Positions 1-8,453 of a stretch of 64,000 nt of DNA are shown here, one piece after another. A program made the position numbers and the translations under genes. Origin of the DNA: JAPPHY01 sp965247535. Lineage in GTDB: Bacteria; Chloroflexota; Dehalococcoidia; Lucifugimonadales; UBA2985. The stretch is from assembly GCA_965247535.1 (NCBI GenBank), contig OZ252018.1:310001-374000 (forward strand), given 5' to 3'. The notes beneath the pieces are model-generated. The model saw only the letters and a program-made list of their open reading frames with translations, made no database searches and was not told where the DNA came from. Each line of letters starts with the position of its first letter. Position 1 is the stretch's first letter.

Positions 1-83
1 GGGCCGCAGACGTACATTGTGACTTCGTCCGAGCGAGGGGTGAAGTCCCGCTTCTGGCCGGACAGCGTGTCGTAGAGTCTCAT
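1..83 (-). CDS. cysS: Cysteinyl-tRNA synthetase, N-terminal fragment (cut by window edge)
   Basis: The first 27 codons are in the window; they read MRLYDTLSG... and end in MYVCGP. That is the usual opening of class I cysteinyl-tRNA synthetase, where the Cys of the VCGPTVYD segment is a zinc ligand. The enzyme charges tRNA-Cys in the cytoplasm. Its ATG overlaps the ispF stop as ATGA, so it should be translationally coupled to ispF. The rest of the gene lies before position 1. The order ispD-ispF-cysS is a known bacterial arrangement and supports the call. Confidence 0.85.
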   Translation of the reverse strand, partial: MRLYDTLSGQKRDFTPRSDEVTMYVCG

Positions 84-562
84 ACGTTATCCTCGATGGT
101 GGCGACGGCCAGGGCGGCGATACCATCGCCGCGGCCTAAGAATCCCATGCCGTCCGTGGTTGTGCTCTTCACGCTCACCTGCTCCGGTGTCAGTCCCAGG
201 CAGCCGGCGATGGTCTCACGCATGCTCCTGGAGTAGGGTGCCAGTCTGGGGCGTTCGGCGATTATTGTAGCATCGAGGTTTGTCACACGCCACCCTTGTT
301 CCGCCAGCAACCGCGCGGCGTGCTCCAGGAACGTGACGCTGGAAGCGCCGCGGAATCGCTGGTCGCTGGACGGGAAGTGCGCGCCGATGTCGCCCAGGGC
401 GGCGGCGCCCAGTATGGCGTCCACGACGGCGTGGATCAGCGCGTCGCCGTCGCTGTGGCCCGCCAGGCCTGCCTCGAATTCGATGCGAACGCCGCCGAGC
501 CACAGCGGCACGCCGGGCTCCAGCCTGTGCGCGTCCAGCCCTATGCCCGTGCGAACGCTCAA
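80..562 (-). CDS. ispF: 2-C-methyl-D-erythritol 2,4-cyclodiphosphate synthase
   Basis: 160 residues, the normal family length. It converts CDP-ME 2-phosphate to MEcPP in the non-mevalonate isoprenoid pathway. Visible family marks are the N-terminal GIGLDAH (metal-binding Asp and His), GLAGHSDGDALIHAVVDA, LGDIGAHFPSSD, and the C-terminal TTDGMGFLGRGDGIAALAVA. The usual DVH is DAH here, but the liganding Asp and His remain. The start is TTG, overlapping the ispD TGA as TTGA, and the stop overlaps the cysS ATG. The block ispD-ispF-cysS is therefore tightly coupled. Confidence 0.93.
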   Translation of the reverse strand: MSVRTGIGLDAHRLEPGVPLWLGGVRIEFEAGLAGHSDGDALIHAVVDAILGAAALGDIGAHFPSSDQRFRGASSVTFLEHAARLLAEQGWRVTNLDATIIAERPRLAPYSRSMRETIAGCLGLTPEQVSVKSTTTDGMGFLGRGDGIAALAVATIEDNV

Positions 563-1335
563 GAGCTGCCCCGTGCCGCGCTTCGCGAGGCATGAGCTGC
601 GGCCCTGGCCCGGACCGACAGGATGGCCTCCGCCAGCAGCAGATCAAACTGCGTGGTCACCTTGATGTTCTCCGGCGAGCCGGGGAATGTGCCCACGGCG
701 TGTCCCATCCGCTCCACCAGCGAGGCGTCGTCCGTGGCGCCTTCCAGGCTGGACTCGTAGGCGCGACGGAGCAGATCGCGGCGAAAGACCTGCGGGGTCT
801 GCACGGCCCACAATTCCTGTCTGGGAGGCGTCTCAACAATGGAGCCCTGCATGTCCAGCCTCTTGATGGTATCGCTGAGGGGGATGACGGGAACGGCGGC
901 GCCCGTCTCCCGTGCGCGGGCCAGGCCGGCCTCCGCGAGCTGAGCGGTTATGCATGGCCTCGCGCCGTCGTGGACCATGACCCAGTCGCAGCCGGAGAGC
1001 CGCTCCAGGCCCGCCTTGACCGAGTCCTGCCGCCTCTCGCCTCCCAGGCAGATGTGCGTCAGCTTACTCCACTCCTGCCGCTCGACCAGGTCGCGCCCCT
1101 TCTCAAGGTTGTGCTCGCCCAGGACCAGGACGATTTGGGCCACCGCGGGGCACTCCTGGAACGCTGAGACCGTGTGCGCGAGCAGGGGCAGTCCCAGCAG
1201 CGGCAGGAACACCTTGTCGACCGGCAGGCCGTCGTCGCCGGCCATGCGGCGGCCGCTGCCTGCGGCCACGATGACCACGCCTGCGCGGGCGGCGTCAGCT
1301 GTGCCCGCGGACGGCACGGCGCGGCCCGGAGCCAC
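559..1335 (-). CDS. ispD: 2-C-methyl-D-erythritol 4-phosphate cytidylyltransferase
   Basis: About 258 residues from a GTG three bases beyond the upstream stop; the start is uncertain and a GTG at 1320 is also possible. The enzyme makes CDP-ME from MEP and CTP, the step before the kinase IspE in the MEP pathway. Motifs are VVIVAAGSGRRM (nucleotide loop), VMVHDGARP, PLSDTIKR, ELWAVQTPQVFRRD and TDDASLVERMG near the end. The usual PKQF segment after the glycine loop reads PVDKVFLPL, a mild deviation that keeps the Lys. It overlaps ispF by 4 nt and sits 2 nt after the PIN/TRAM gene. Confidence 0.9.
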   Translation of the reverse strand: MAPGRAVPSAGTADAARAGVVIVAAGSGRRMAGDDGLPVDKVFLPLLGLPLLAHTVSAFQECPAVAQIVLVLGEHNLEKGRDLVERQEWSKLTHICLGGERRQDSVKAGLERLSGCDWVMVHDGARPCITAQLAEAGLARARETGAAVPVIPLSDTIKRLDMQGSIVETPPRQELWAVQTPQVFRRDLLRRAYESSLEGATDDASLVERMGHAVGTFPGSPENIKVTTQFDLLLAEAILSVRARAAAHASRSAARGSS

Positions 1336-1337
1336 GG

Positions 1338-2396
1338 CTAACCCGCCTGTGGCTGTGCGAAGATGATGCGACCTGCGGCGGTCTGGAGGACGCGGGTTAT
1401 GGACACGTCCAGATGGGTGTTCAAGTGCTTCCTCCCCCCTTCCACCACCACCATCGTGCCGTCGTCGAGGAAGCCCACGCCCTGACCGGACTCCTTGCCC
1501 TCCTGGATTATGCGCACCATCATCTCCTCGCCGGGAAGCACCACGGGCTTGAGGGCGTTGGCCAGCTCGTTGACGTTGAGGACGCGGACGCCCTGCAGCT
1601 CTGCGACGCGGTTGAGGTTGAAGTCCGTGGTCATGATCTGCGCGTTGAGGTTCCTGGCCAGCCTGACCAGCTTGCCGTCCACCTCTGAGGCGTCGTGAAA
1701 GTCCACGTCCATGATCTGGATGGGGACCTCGGCCTCCTTGCGCAGCTTGTTGAGCATCTCCAGGCCGCGCCGTCCGCGGGCTCGCTTGAGCGAATCGCTG
1801 GAGTCGGCGACGTGCCTGAGCTCGTCCAGGATGAACCTGGGAATGACCATCGTGCCGTGCACAAAGCCGGTCTTGCTGATGTCGGCGATCCTTCCGTCGA
1901 TGATGGCGCTGGTGTCCATAAGGACGCGCCCGTTGGACGCGCCTCTGCCGGAGGCCTCGGCCCGGCGTGTTCGCTCGGGCAGCAGCTGGGAGACTTCCCG
2001 CTCCCGGGCCACTCCTACTGCCAGGCCCGCAAGACCCAGGGCGGCCGTTAGCGCCGCGGGAACGGCCACGCCAGGCCATTCGGGCAGCCGCGAGATGGGC
2101 ACCGAGAGGAGTGCCGCGATGGTGAGGCCCACCACGAGGCCGGCCGTGCCGGATACCAGCGTGGTGAACGGGATGCTCGAAACGGACCTGCCGAGCGGGG
2201 CGAAGGGCAGCAGGGCCACGGGTACCAGATAAGGAGCAACTAATATACCGATGAATGCCCCGGTCGCCACGCCGATGGCGCTCCAGAGTGCCGGCCACTC
2301 GCTGTTTGTCAGGCTCCCCGCAAGTGTCCCCAGCCACCATCCTCCCAGCCCGGCGAGCGGAGCTATCGCCAGGCGATACCACCAATGATTCCCCAT
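1338..2396 (-). CDS. PIN/TRAM-domain membrane protein (YacL type)
   Basis: 352 residues. Residues about 9-130 hold four hydrophobic segments. A PIN nuclease-like domain follows (VLMDTSAIIDGRIADI with Asp161 and Asp168, later MTTDFNLNRVAEL). A C-terminal TRAM-like segment has GQGVGFLDDGTMVVVEGG. This architecture matches Bacillus YacL, a putative membrane-bound RNase that also lies next to ispD. The start is chosen for its GGAAGGAG ribosome site just upstream. Its substrate is unknown. A TATACT -10 candidate lies on the minus strand at 2501-2506. Confidence 0.88.
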   Translation of the reverse strand: MGNHWWYRLAIAPLAGLGGWWLGTLAGSLTNSEWPALWSAIGVATGAFIGILVAPYLVPVALLPFAPLGRSVSSIPFTTLVSGTAGLVVGLTIAALLSVPISRLPEWPGVAVPAALTAALGLAGLAVGVAREREVSQLLPERTRRAEASGRGASNGRVLMDTSAIIDGRIADISKTGFVHGTMVIPRFILDELRHVADSSDSLKRARGRRGLEMLNKLRKEAEVPIQIMDVDFHDASEVDGKLVRLARNLNAQIMTTDFNLNRVAELQGVRVLNVNELANALKPVVLPGEEMMVRIIQEGKESGQGVGFLDDGTMVVVEGGRKHLNTHLDVSITRVLQTAAGRIIFAQPQAG

Positions 2397-2522
2397 GTAC
2401 CTGTCTCCTTCCTCCTTGTTCTCAGGATGGCCGCGAGACAGCCTTCGCGGTTGCCGGGCGCGTACTCGACGCCTGCGCCGCGTGCGCGCTCAGCGCTCGC
2501 AGTATACCACGAGTGCGCCAGC

Positions 2523-2551
2523 TTGACCGCCTGAGGGGGCTAACCTATGAT
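2523..2551 (+). promoter_or_regulatory. Sigma-70-type promoter of tRNA-Pro
   Basis: TTGACC at 2523-2528, a 17-nt spacer, then TATGAT at 2546-2551. The predicted transcription start is about 7 nt downstream, at the first base of the tRNA. This exact placement is what makes the call convincing. Confidence 0.7.
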
Positions 2552-2558
2552 GGAGCCA

Positions 2559-2633
2559 CGGGGTGTAGCGCAGCGGCAGCGCGCCTGGTTTGGGACCAGG
2601 AGGTCGGCGGTTCAAATCCGCCCACCCCGACCA
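2559..2633 (+). tRNA. tRNA-Pro (anticodon TGG)
   Basis: Complete cloverleaf: acceptor CGGGGTG pairs with CACCCCG, the anticodon stem CCTGG/CCAGG encloses TTTGGGA, and the T arm is GGCGG-TTCAAAT-CCGCC. The discriminator is A and CCA is encoded. The anticodon TGG decodes Pro CCN codons. Confidence 0.95.
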
Positions 2634-2742
2634 CGGGGGGCGCAAGCGGCTGGGGTAGGCAGGCGAAACACATCCGTCATGCCCGCTGGATGGGTGAGGC
2701 GGGGTTTGCATTGGCTTCATTGTGACAGGAAGAGAATTAGTG

Positions 2743-3447
2743 GTGAACAGAGCAGAACGGCGCCGCAAGAAGGTCTCGCAGACCCCCACTACAGTCCAAA
2801 CGGACACCAGCACATCGCAAGCCGCCCCAACTTATAGTTGGAAAACTGTCTTCGATGCCGCTCCCATGGCAGACGGTATGCCACCTCACTTCCTCCTGTA
2901 TGTTCTCAATGAAAAGGAGGGATTCGCTCGGTATGGCAAGCTTGTGACTGCTACACTCTGGCTACAGAGCCAGATGGTTGCTCTAGTCTGCCTAAACGAG
3001 GATGCGGAGCTAAGGAAACTGAAAGACCTAGATCACGGACGCCACTTGCCAGGAGCTTTGCGCGCTGCCGCAACACAGAAACTAGAAGACCTCTCTTCGG
3101 AGCCTCTGCGCAGAAAGTTCTTAAATTGTTTCGGCTCGCAATTAACGCAGAGCCTAAAAGACGACCTTGACAGAGTGTTCCTAGACCGTGATGGCCTGTC
3201 TCATGGGTATGTGTCCTTATTCAGTCAGATAATGGGACCGGGCGCAGTAACTTGGGCACCGCGATCGTCACCGTCTCGGGACGCGGTGCTCAGCAAAGTA
3301 GTGGGTGAGCCAAGGGAAGGTACTGTACTGGCGCTTAGCCTCACGGCGGATGCTTTCGAGGAGGTAATCGCCCGTATATGCCGGATAATGGATTTCATAG
3401 CATCCGTCCTTAAGCAATGGGGTATTCCCTATCCGGTGTTTGCCTGA
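2743..3447 (+). CDS. Hypothetical protein, lower GC, next to tRNA-Pro
   Basis: I do not recognise this 234-residue protein. I placed the start at the second GTG of a GTG-GTG pair because AGGAAGAG lies about 8 nt upstream and the product then opens with MNRAERRRKK. The N terminus is basic and Thr/Ser-rich. The rest is predicted mostly helical and soluble, with no clear signal peptide, membrane segment or catalytic motif. A sampled 60-base stretch is about 52 % GC, against clearly higher values in the ribosomal genes. Together with its position just after a tRNA gene, this suggests horizontal acquisition; that is inference. Confidence 0.6.
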   Translation: MNRAERRRKKVSQTPTTVQTDTSTSQAAPTYSWKTVFDAAPMADGMPPHFLLYVLNEKEGFARYGKLVTATLWLQSQMVALVCLNEDAELRKLKDLDHGRHLPGALRAAATQKLEDLSSEPLRRKFLNCFGSQLTQSLKDDLDRVFLDRDGLSHGYVSLFSQIMGPGAVTWAPRSSPSRDAVLSKVVGEPREGTVLALSLTADAFEEVIARICRIMDFIASVLKQWGIPYPVFA

Positions 3448-3609
3448 CTAGCAATATACGTTAGTCCGACATTGAACGACTAGAATGGGTGCCACCATCA
3501 ACGAATCGAGCGGTACCAACTAAGGAATCCGCCTAGGGACACACGAAAACGTCCGCTTGGGGATTTCCGCACTTCCCTCACTTCTTCCCACATAGCCCAG
3601 CCGCAGAGG

Positions 3610-3638
3610 TTGACAAATCCCCTGAGCGGCGATAAAGT
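3610..3638 (+). promoter_or_regulatory. Strong promoter of the ribosomal super-operon
   Basis: A perfect TTGACA at 3610-3615, a 17-nt spacer and TAAAGT at 3633-3638 precede rpsL, leaving a leader of about 57 nt. It is the best promoter match before the cluster that runs to rpsI. No obvious hairpin leader was seen. Confidence 0.7.
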
Positions 3639-3701
3639 CACTATTTGGCGCTCAGGGCGAGTCCCGGAGCGTATGTGTTCTAGTATCAGGAGCGTACAGG
3701 C

Positions 3702-4127
3702 ATGCCAACGGTGAACCAACTGGTCAGAAAGCCAAGGGTCAAGGTGGTCAAGAAGACCAAGGCCCCCGCGCTTCGCTATGGCTTCAACTCGTTGAAGAAC
3801 CGTGTGACGCGCACGGGCGGCTCTCCGCAGAAGCGGGGCGTCTGCGTGCAGGTGCGCACGGTCACGCCCAAGAAGCCCAACTCCGCGCTGCGGAAAGTTG
3901 GACGCGTGCGCCTTGCCAACGGCATGGAGGTCACGGCCTACATTCCGGGCGAGGGTCATACGCTACAGGAGCACTCAGTGGTGCTCATCCGCGGCGGCAG
4001 GGTGAAGGATCTGCCCGGCGTGCGGTATCACATCATCAGGGGTGCGCTGGACTGCACCGGCGTGGCGGACCGCAAGCGAGGCCGGAGCAAGTACGGCACC
4101 AAGCAGTCGCAGAGGCCGGGAAGGTAG
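3702..4127 (+). CDS. rpsL: 30S ribosomal protein S12
   Basis: 141 residues. S12 sits at the decoding centre and shapes translational accuracy. Hallmarks are MPTVNQLVRKPR at the start, VRTVTPKKPNSALRKVGRVRL in the middle (the loop whose Lys residues are the classic streptomycin-resistance sites) and IPGEGHTLQEHSVVLIRGGRV. The sequence is wild-type-like at those Lys positions. It is the first gene of the str operon, 3 nt before rpsG. Confidence 0.98.
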   Translation: MPTVNQLVRKPRVKVVKKTKAPALRYGFNSLKNRVTRTGGSPQKRGVCVQVRTVTPKKPNSALRKVGRVRLANGMEVTAYIPGEGHTLQEHSVVLIRGGRVKDLPGVRYHIIRGALDCTGVADRKRGRSKYGTKQSQRPGR

Positions 4128-4130
4128 CAC

Positions 4131-4601
4131 ATGTCCCGCCGCAGACGCGCCACCAAACGGGAGATCGCCCCGGACCCGAAGTACAACAGCGTGTACCTGG
4201 CGGGTTTCATCAACCGGGTAATGACGCGGGGCAAGAAGTCCGTGGCGCAAAGGATCGTTTACGACGCACTGGACCTGGTACAGAAGGAGAGCTCCCGAGA
4301 CCCGTTGGAGACCTTCAACCAGGCGCTAAGGAACGCCACACCGCAGCTGGAGGTGAAACCCCGGCGCGTTGGTGGCGCTACATACCAGGTACCCATCGAG
4401 GTCAGGAGCACCCGGCAGCAGTCGCTGGCCATGCGTTGGCTCCTAAGGGCAAGCCGAGCCAGGACGGGTCGTCCCATGGCGGAGAGGCTGGCCCTGGAGC
4501 TACAGGAGGCTTCCCGGGGGCAGGGAGCAGCAGTGAGAAGAAGAGAGGAAACCCATCGCATGGCAGAAGCCAACAGGGCCTTCGTGCACTACCGGTGGTG
4601 A
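4131..4601 (+). CDS. rpsG: 30S ribosomal protein S7
   Basis: 156 residues, the standard bacterial length. S7 nucleates assembly of the 30S head and lines the E site. It shows MSRRRRATKREIAPDPKYNS, INRVMTRGKKSVAQRIVY, the VGGATYQVPIEVRSTRQQSLAMRWL stretch (split here for length) and the C-terminal AEANRAFVHYRW. It follows rpsL by 3 nt and precedes fusA by about 42 nt. Confidence 0.98.
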   Translation: MSRRRRATKREIAPDPKYNSVYLAGFINRVMTRGKKSVAQRIVYDALDLVQKESSRDPLETFNQALRNATPQLEVKPRRVGGATYQVPIEVRSTRQQSLAMRWLLRASRARTGRPMAERLALELQEASRGQGAAVRRREETHRMAEANRAFVHYRW

Positions 4602-4643
4602 TACCAGACCCGGCCGGTCGATAGCTCGTCCGGCTGCACCCGG

Positions 4644-6707
4644 TTGGAGAGATTTCCCGTGGATCGAATACGGAATATAGGATTTATTGCTCATATAGAC
4701 GCCGGGAAGACCACCGTCACGGAGAGGGTGCTCTTCTTCTCTGGCCGCACGTACAAGATGGGCGACGTGGACCAGGGCAATACCGTCATGGACTGGATGG
4801 CCCAAGAGCGCGAGCGAGGGATCACCATCACCGCGGCGGCCACAACCTGCGAGTGGCGTGACCACCGCATCAACATCATCGACACGCCCGGCCACGTGGA
4901 CTTCACCGCGGAGGTGGAACGAAGCCTGCGTGTCCTGGACGGCGGTGTAGTGGTCTTCGACGCGGTTGCCGGCGTTCAGCCGCAGTCCGAGACCGTGTGG
5001 CGTCAGGCCGACCGCTACCGCGTGCCCCGCATCTGCTTCATCAACAAGATGGACAGGGTGGGCGCCGACTTCCAACGCACCGTGGACATGATCGCACACC
5101 GCTTCAGGACCAATCCCGTGGCGATCCAGCTGCCCGTTGGCGAAGAGGACTCGTTCAGGGGCGTGGTCGACCTGCTGGAGGAGACGGCCTACATGTTCCC
5201 GGAGAACGGGGGCTACGTGCCGGAGGAGTCGCCGGTGCCGCTTGAGATGGAGGAGGAGGTCCGCAACTACCGGGACCGCCTGGTGGAGAAGGTGGCCGAG
5301 ACCGACGACATTCTCATGAACAAGTACCTGGAGGAGGAGCCGATCACCACGGAGGAGATCAGGGCGGCGCTCCGGAGAGCCACCATAAGCAACTCCCTTG
5401 TCCCCGTGCTGTGCGGCAGCGCCCTGCGCAACAAGGGCATCCAGGCAATGATGGACGCCATCTGCTACTACCTGCCGTCGCCGCTGGACGTTTCGGCCGT
5501 AAACGGCACGCGCCCCCACAGCGACGTAGAGGTCATCGTGAAGCCCGACGAGGACGCGCCATTCTCGGCGCTTGCCTTCAAGGTGATGACGGACCCTCAC
5601 GTTGGGCGGCTGGTCTACCTGAGGGTCTACTCCGGCCGGGCCAAGTCCGGCGCCTCCGTGTACAACTCCACCAAGGGAACGCGAGAGCGTCTGGGCCGTG
5701 TGCTCAGCATGCATGCCAACCGCAGGGAGGAGACGGAGTTGGTATCGGCGGGCAATATCGCAGCCGCGGTAGGATTGAAGAACACTTTTACAGGCGACAC
5801 CATCTGTATAGAGGCGTCGCCCGTGGTGCTTGAATCGATACGCTTCCCGGAGCCGGTGGTGTCCGTGGCCATAGAGCCGAGATCCAGGATGGACCAGGAC
5901 AAGCTGATCGACTCGCTCATCAAGCTGTCCGAGGAGGACCCCACCTTCCGCACAAGCGTGGACAATGAGACGGGACAGACCATCATGGCCGGCATGGGCG
6001 AGCTGCACCTGGAGGTGCTCGTGGAGCGGCTGAGGCGGGAGTTCCAGGTGGCGGCCAACATAGGGCGGCCGAAGGTCTCGTACCGCGAGGCCATAACCCG
6101 CCAGGCCCGTGCGGAGGGAAGGTTCGTGCGCCAGACCGGCGGTCACGGCCAGTACGGCCACGTGTGGCTGGAGATCGAGCCGCTGGAGCGAAACCAGGGC
6201 GTCCAGTTTGAGAACCGCATTGTGGGCGCGGCCATCCCCCGCGAGTACATTCCCGCTGTGGAGAAGGGCGCGCGAGAGGCGCTGGATACCGGCGTGATGG
6301 CCGGCTACCCCATAGTGGACGTGAAGGTGTCGCTGGTGGACGGCAGCTTCCACCCGGTTGACTCTTCCGAGTTGGCATTCAAGATGGCCGGCTCCATAGC
6401 CGTGAAGGAAGGAGTGAGGCGGGCCTCCGCCGTGCTCCTGGAGCCCGTCATGGAGGTCGAAGTGGTGACGCCGGGTGACTTTCTGGGCGAGGTGCTCAGC
6501 GACCTGGGTGGCCGCCGCTCTCGCATTCGCAGCATCGAGGGTCAGGAGGACGTGCAGATTGTGCGGGCCTTGGTCCCTCTTGCTGAGACATTCGGATACA
6601 TCACCACCCTCCGGTCCCTCACGCAGGGAAGGGCCAGCCAGTCCATGGAGTTCAGTCACTACGACGAAGTGCCGCAGGGCGTGGCGCAGGAGCTTGTGAA
6701 GGCGTAA
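4644..6707 (+). CDS. fusA: Elongation factor G
   Basis: 687 residues with a TTG start; a GTG at 4659 has a better-spaced GGAGAG, but the TTG start gives the usual family opening MERFPVDRIRNIG. EF-G is the GTPase that drives translocation on the ribosome. G motifs are visible: AHIDAGKTT (P loop), RGITITAAATT (switch I), DTPGHVDF (switch II), NKMD and CGSALRNKG. Domain IV contains GGHGQYGHVWLEIEP. The next gene is rpsJ, 10 nt away; the tuf gene that usually follows fusA is absent. Confidence 0.97.
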   Translation: MERFPVDRIRNIGFIAHIDAGKTTVTERVLFFSGRTYKMGDVDQGNTVMDWMAQERERGITITAAATTCEWRDHRINIIDTPGHVDFTAEVERSLRVLDGGVVVFDAVAGVQPQSETVWRQADRYRVPRICFINKMDRVGADFQRTVDMIAHRFRTNPVAIQLPVGEEDSFRGVVDLLEETAYMFPENGGYVPEESPVPLEMEEEVRNYRDRLVEKVAETDDILMNKYLEEEPITTEEIRAALRRATISNSLVPVLCGSALRNKGIQAMMDAICYYLPSPLDVSAVNGTRPHSDVEVIVKPDEDAPFSALAFKVMTDPHVGRLVYLRVYSGRAKSGASVYNSTKGTRERLGRVLSMHANRREETELVSAGNIAAAVGLKNTFTGDTICIEASPVVLESIRFPEPVVSVAIEPRSRMDQDKLIDSLIKLSEEDPTFRTSVDNETGQTIMAGMGELHLEVLVERLRREFQVAANIGRPKVSYREAITRQARAEGRFVRQTGGHGQYGHVWLEIEPLERNQGVQFENRIVGAAIPREYIPAVEKGAREALDTGVMAGYPIVDVKVSLVDGSFHPVDSSELAFKMAGSIAVKEGVRRASAVLLEPVMEVEVVTPGDFLGEVLSDLGGRRSRIRSIEGQEDVQIVRALVPLAETFGYITTLRSLTQGRASQSMEFSHYDEVPQGVAQELVKA

Positions 6708-6717
6708 GGGAGAAGAC

Positions 6718-7026
6718 GTGCCACAGCAGAAGATTCGCATAGTGCTCAGGGCGTTCGACCACAAGGTGCTGGACGTGTCTGCAGCCCAGATTGTCGAGGC
6801 GGCGGAGCGCACCGGCGCCGGCGTGGCCGGGCCTGTGCCAATGCCCACGTCCATCAAGCGGTTCTGCGTAATTCGTTCGCCTCACATAGACAAGGACTCG
6901 AGGGAGCATTTCGAGCTCCGATCTCACAAGCGCCTCATCGACATACTTGACCCAAGCCCCAAGACCATCGACGCCCTCACGCGGTTGAGCGTGCCTGCGG
7001 GCGTGGACATCGCCATCAAGACGTAG
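6718..7026 (+). CDS. rpsJ: 30S ribosomal protein S10
   Basis: 102 residues from a GTG start with GGGAGAAG just upstream. S10 is a 30S head protein and, as NusE, part of antitermination complexes. Family marks are IRIVLRAFDHKVLD, GPVPMPTSIKRFCVIRSPHIDKDSREHFE and HKRLIDI. It opens the S10 gene block and lies directly after fusA. Confidence 0.97.
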   Translation: MPQQKIRIVLRAFDHKVLDVSAAQIVEAAERTGAGVAGPVPMPTSIKRFCVIRSPHIDKDSREHFELRSHKRLIDILDPSPKTIDALTRLSVPAGVDIAIKT

Positions 7027-7043
7027 CGGCCGACGGGAGACGA

Positions 7044-7664
7044 ATGAAAGGCATACTGGGACGAAAGCAGGGAATGACCCGCCTCTTCATGGAGGATGGG
7101 GTTGTTGAAGCCGTCAGTGTGCTCGAGGCCGGCCCCTGCGTGGTGACTCAGGTGAAGACCAGGCAGCGCAACGGCTACCAGGCTGTGCAGATAGGCTACG
7201 AGGAATCGCGCAAGCTGAACGTGCCCGAGGCAGGCCACCTGAAACGCATTGCTCCCATGCGCCACCTGCGTGAGCTGAGGATGGACGAGCTGGGTGACTC
7301 CCAGGTGGGCCAGAGAATTGACGTGACCATTTTCCAACCCGGCGACATTGTGGCCGTGGAAGGCGTTTCCAAGGGCCGGGGATTTGCCGGCGGTATGAAG
7401 CGCCACAACTTCCGGGGCGGGCCCAAGACGCACGGCCAGTCCGACCGCGGCAGGGCGCCCGGCTCGGTGGGCGCCGGAACCTCGCCGGGCAGGGTCTGGA
7501 AGGGCACCAAGATGGCCGGTCACATGGGAGACCGCAGGGTCACCGCCATGAACCTTCGGGTTGTGCACGTTGACGCGGAGCGCAACCTCCTGATGGTCAG
7601 GGGCGCGGTCCCGGGCGCCAGAAACGGCTTGGTGCTTATACGTGAGCCCAGGAGGAATTCGTAG
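7044..7664 (+). CDS. rplC: 50S ribosomal protein L3
   Basis: 206 residues. L3 is an early assembly protein close to the peptidyl-transferase centre. It begins MKGILGRKQGMTRLF and contains KGRGFAGGMKRHNF, GGPKTHGQSDRGRAPGSVG and GRVWKGTKMAGHMGDRRVT, all classic L3 segments. It lies 2 nt before rplD. Confidence 0.97.
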   Translation: MKGILGRKQGMTRLFMEDGVVEAVSVLEAGPCVVTQVKTRQRNGYQAVQIGYEESRKLNVPEAGHLKRIAPMRHLRELRMDELGDSQVGQRIDVTIFQPGDIVAVEGVSKGRGFAGGMKRHNFRGGPKTHGQSDRGRAPGSVGAGTSPGRVWKGTKMAGHMGDRRVTAMNLRVVHVDAERNLLMVRGAVPGARNGLVLIREPRRNS

Positions 7665-7666
7665 TC

Positions 7667-8449
7667 ATGCGTTTGCCGATGTGCGACGCCACGGGCAGGG
7701 CCGTTGACGCCATAGAGGTCAGCGACGGCCTGTTCGGCGTGCCCATGAACCAGGCCCTGGTGCACCAGGTGGCGGTGTCTCACATGGCCAACGCCCGGCA
7801 GGGCACGTCTGCTACAAAGACTCGCGGCATGGTGTCCGGTGGAGGCGCCAAGCCTTGGCGCCAGAAGCACACCGGCCGCGCCAGGCAGGGCAGCACGCGC
7901 TCTCCCCAGTGGCGTGGTGGAGGCGTGGTGTTCGGGCCTCACCCGCGAGACTACACGCAGCGCATACCCAAGAAGATGAACCGCGGCGCCATCCGCTGCA
8001 TCCTCTCGCAGAAGGCGCGAGACGAGAAACTATTGATCGTGAAGGACATACAGCTGGCCCAGGCCAAGACCAAAGAGATGACCAAGCTGCTGTCCAACCT
8101 GGGCGTGACGTCGCCCGCACTCATCGTGACGTCTGCACCTCAGAGGGACGTCATCGTCTCGGCGAGGAATCTGGGGCGTGTGAAGACCCTCCCGGCGCCG
8201 CAGCTCAACGCGCTGGACCTGCTCCACCACGACCGCGTGGTGATGACCGAGGATGCGGTCCGACGTGCGGAGTCGCTGTGGGCCATCGAGACCCTTCCTG
8301 CCGTGACGGACGCGGAAGTGGAGCCGGCCGTGGACGAGGCCTCAGACGAGGCAGCCGAGATGGACGCCACGGAATTGGAGGAGGAGGCGGGCGCTGAGGT
8401 GGTCGAAGAGACGCCGGTAGAAGAGGCGGACGAGGAGCGGGAGGAGTGA
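7667..8449 (+). CDS. rplD: 50S ribosomal protein L4 with acidic C-terminal tail
   Basis: 260 residues, against about 205-210 in most bacteria. The core has ATKTRGMVSGGGAKPWRQKHTG (quoted here only in part by family: the R-G-GGG-KPW-QK-TGRAR loop that reaches the exit tunnel) and FGPHPRDYTQRIPKKMNR. After about residue 210 the protein continues into roughly 50 residues that are almost only Glu, Ala, Asp and Val (EEADEEREE at the end). This tail is probably disordered. In E. coli L4 autoregulates the S10 operon; no such leader was seen here. Confidence 0.95.
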   Translation: MRLPMCDATGRAVDAIEVSDGLFGVPMNQALVHQVAVSHMANARQGTSATKTRGMVSGGGAKPWRQKHTGRARQGSTRSPQWRGGGVVFGPHPRDYTQRIPKKMNRGAIRCILSQKARDEKLLIVKDIQLAQAKTKEMTKLLSNLGVTSPALIVTSAPQRDVIVSARNLGRVKTLPAPQLNALDLLHHDRVVMTEDAVRRAESLWAIETLPAVTDAEVEPAVDEASDEAAEMDATELEEEAGAEVVEETPVEEADEEREE

Positions 8450-8453
8450 GGCT

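Noticed and set aside
559..2385. A single long minus-strand frame of about 608 codons covering ispD and more
   Set aside because: Only its last 258 codons match IspD; the rest is an out-of-frame shadow of the PIN/TRAM gene, which has the right domains and ribosome site.
4500..6857. Long antisense frame of about 785 codons opposite fusA
   Set aside because: It mirrors the codon structure of fusA, has no recognisable domain, and is very rich in His, Arg and Val as antisense frames of GC-rich genes are.
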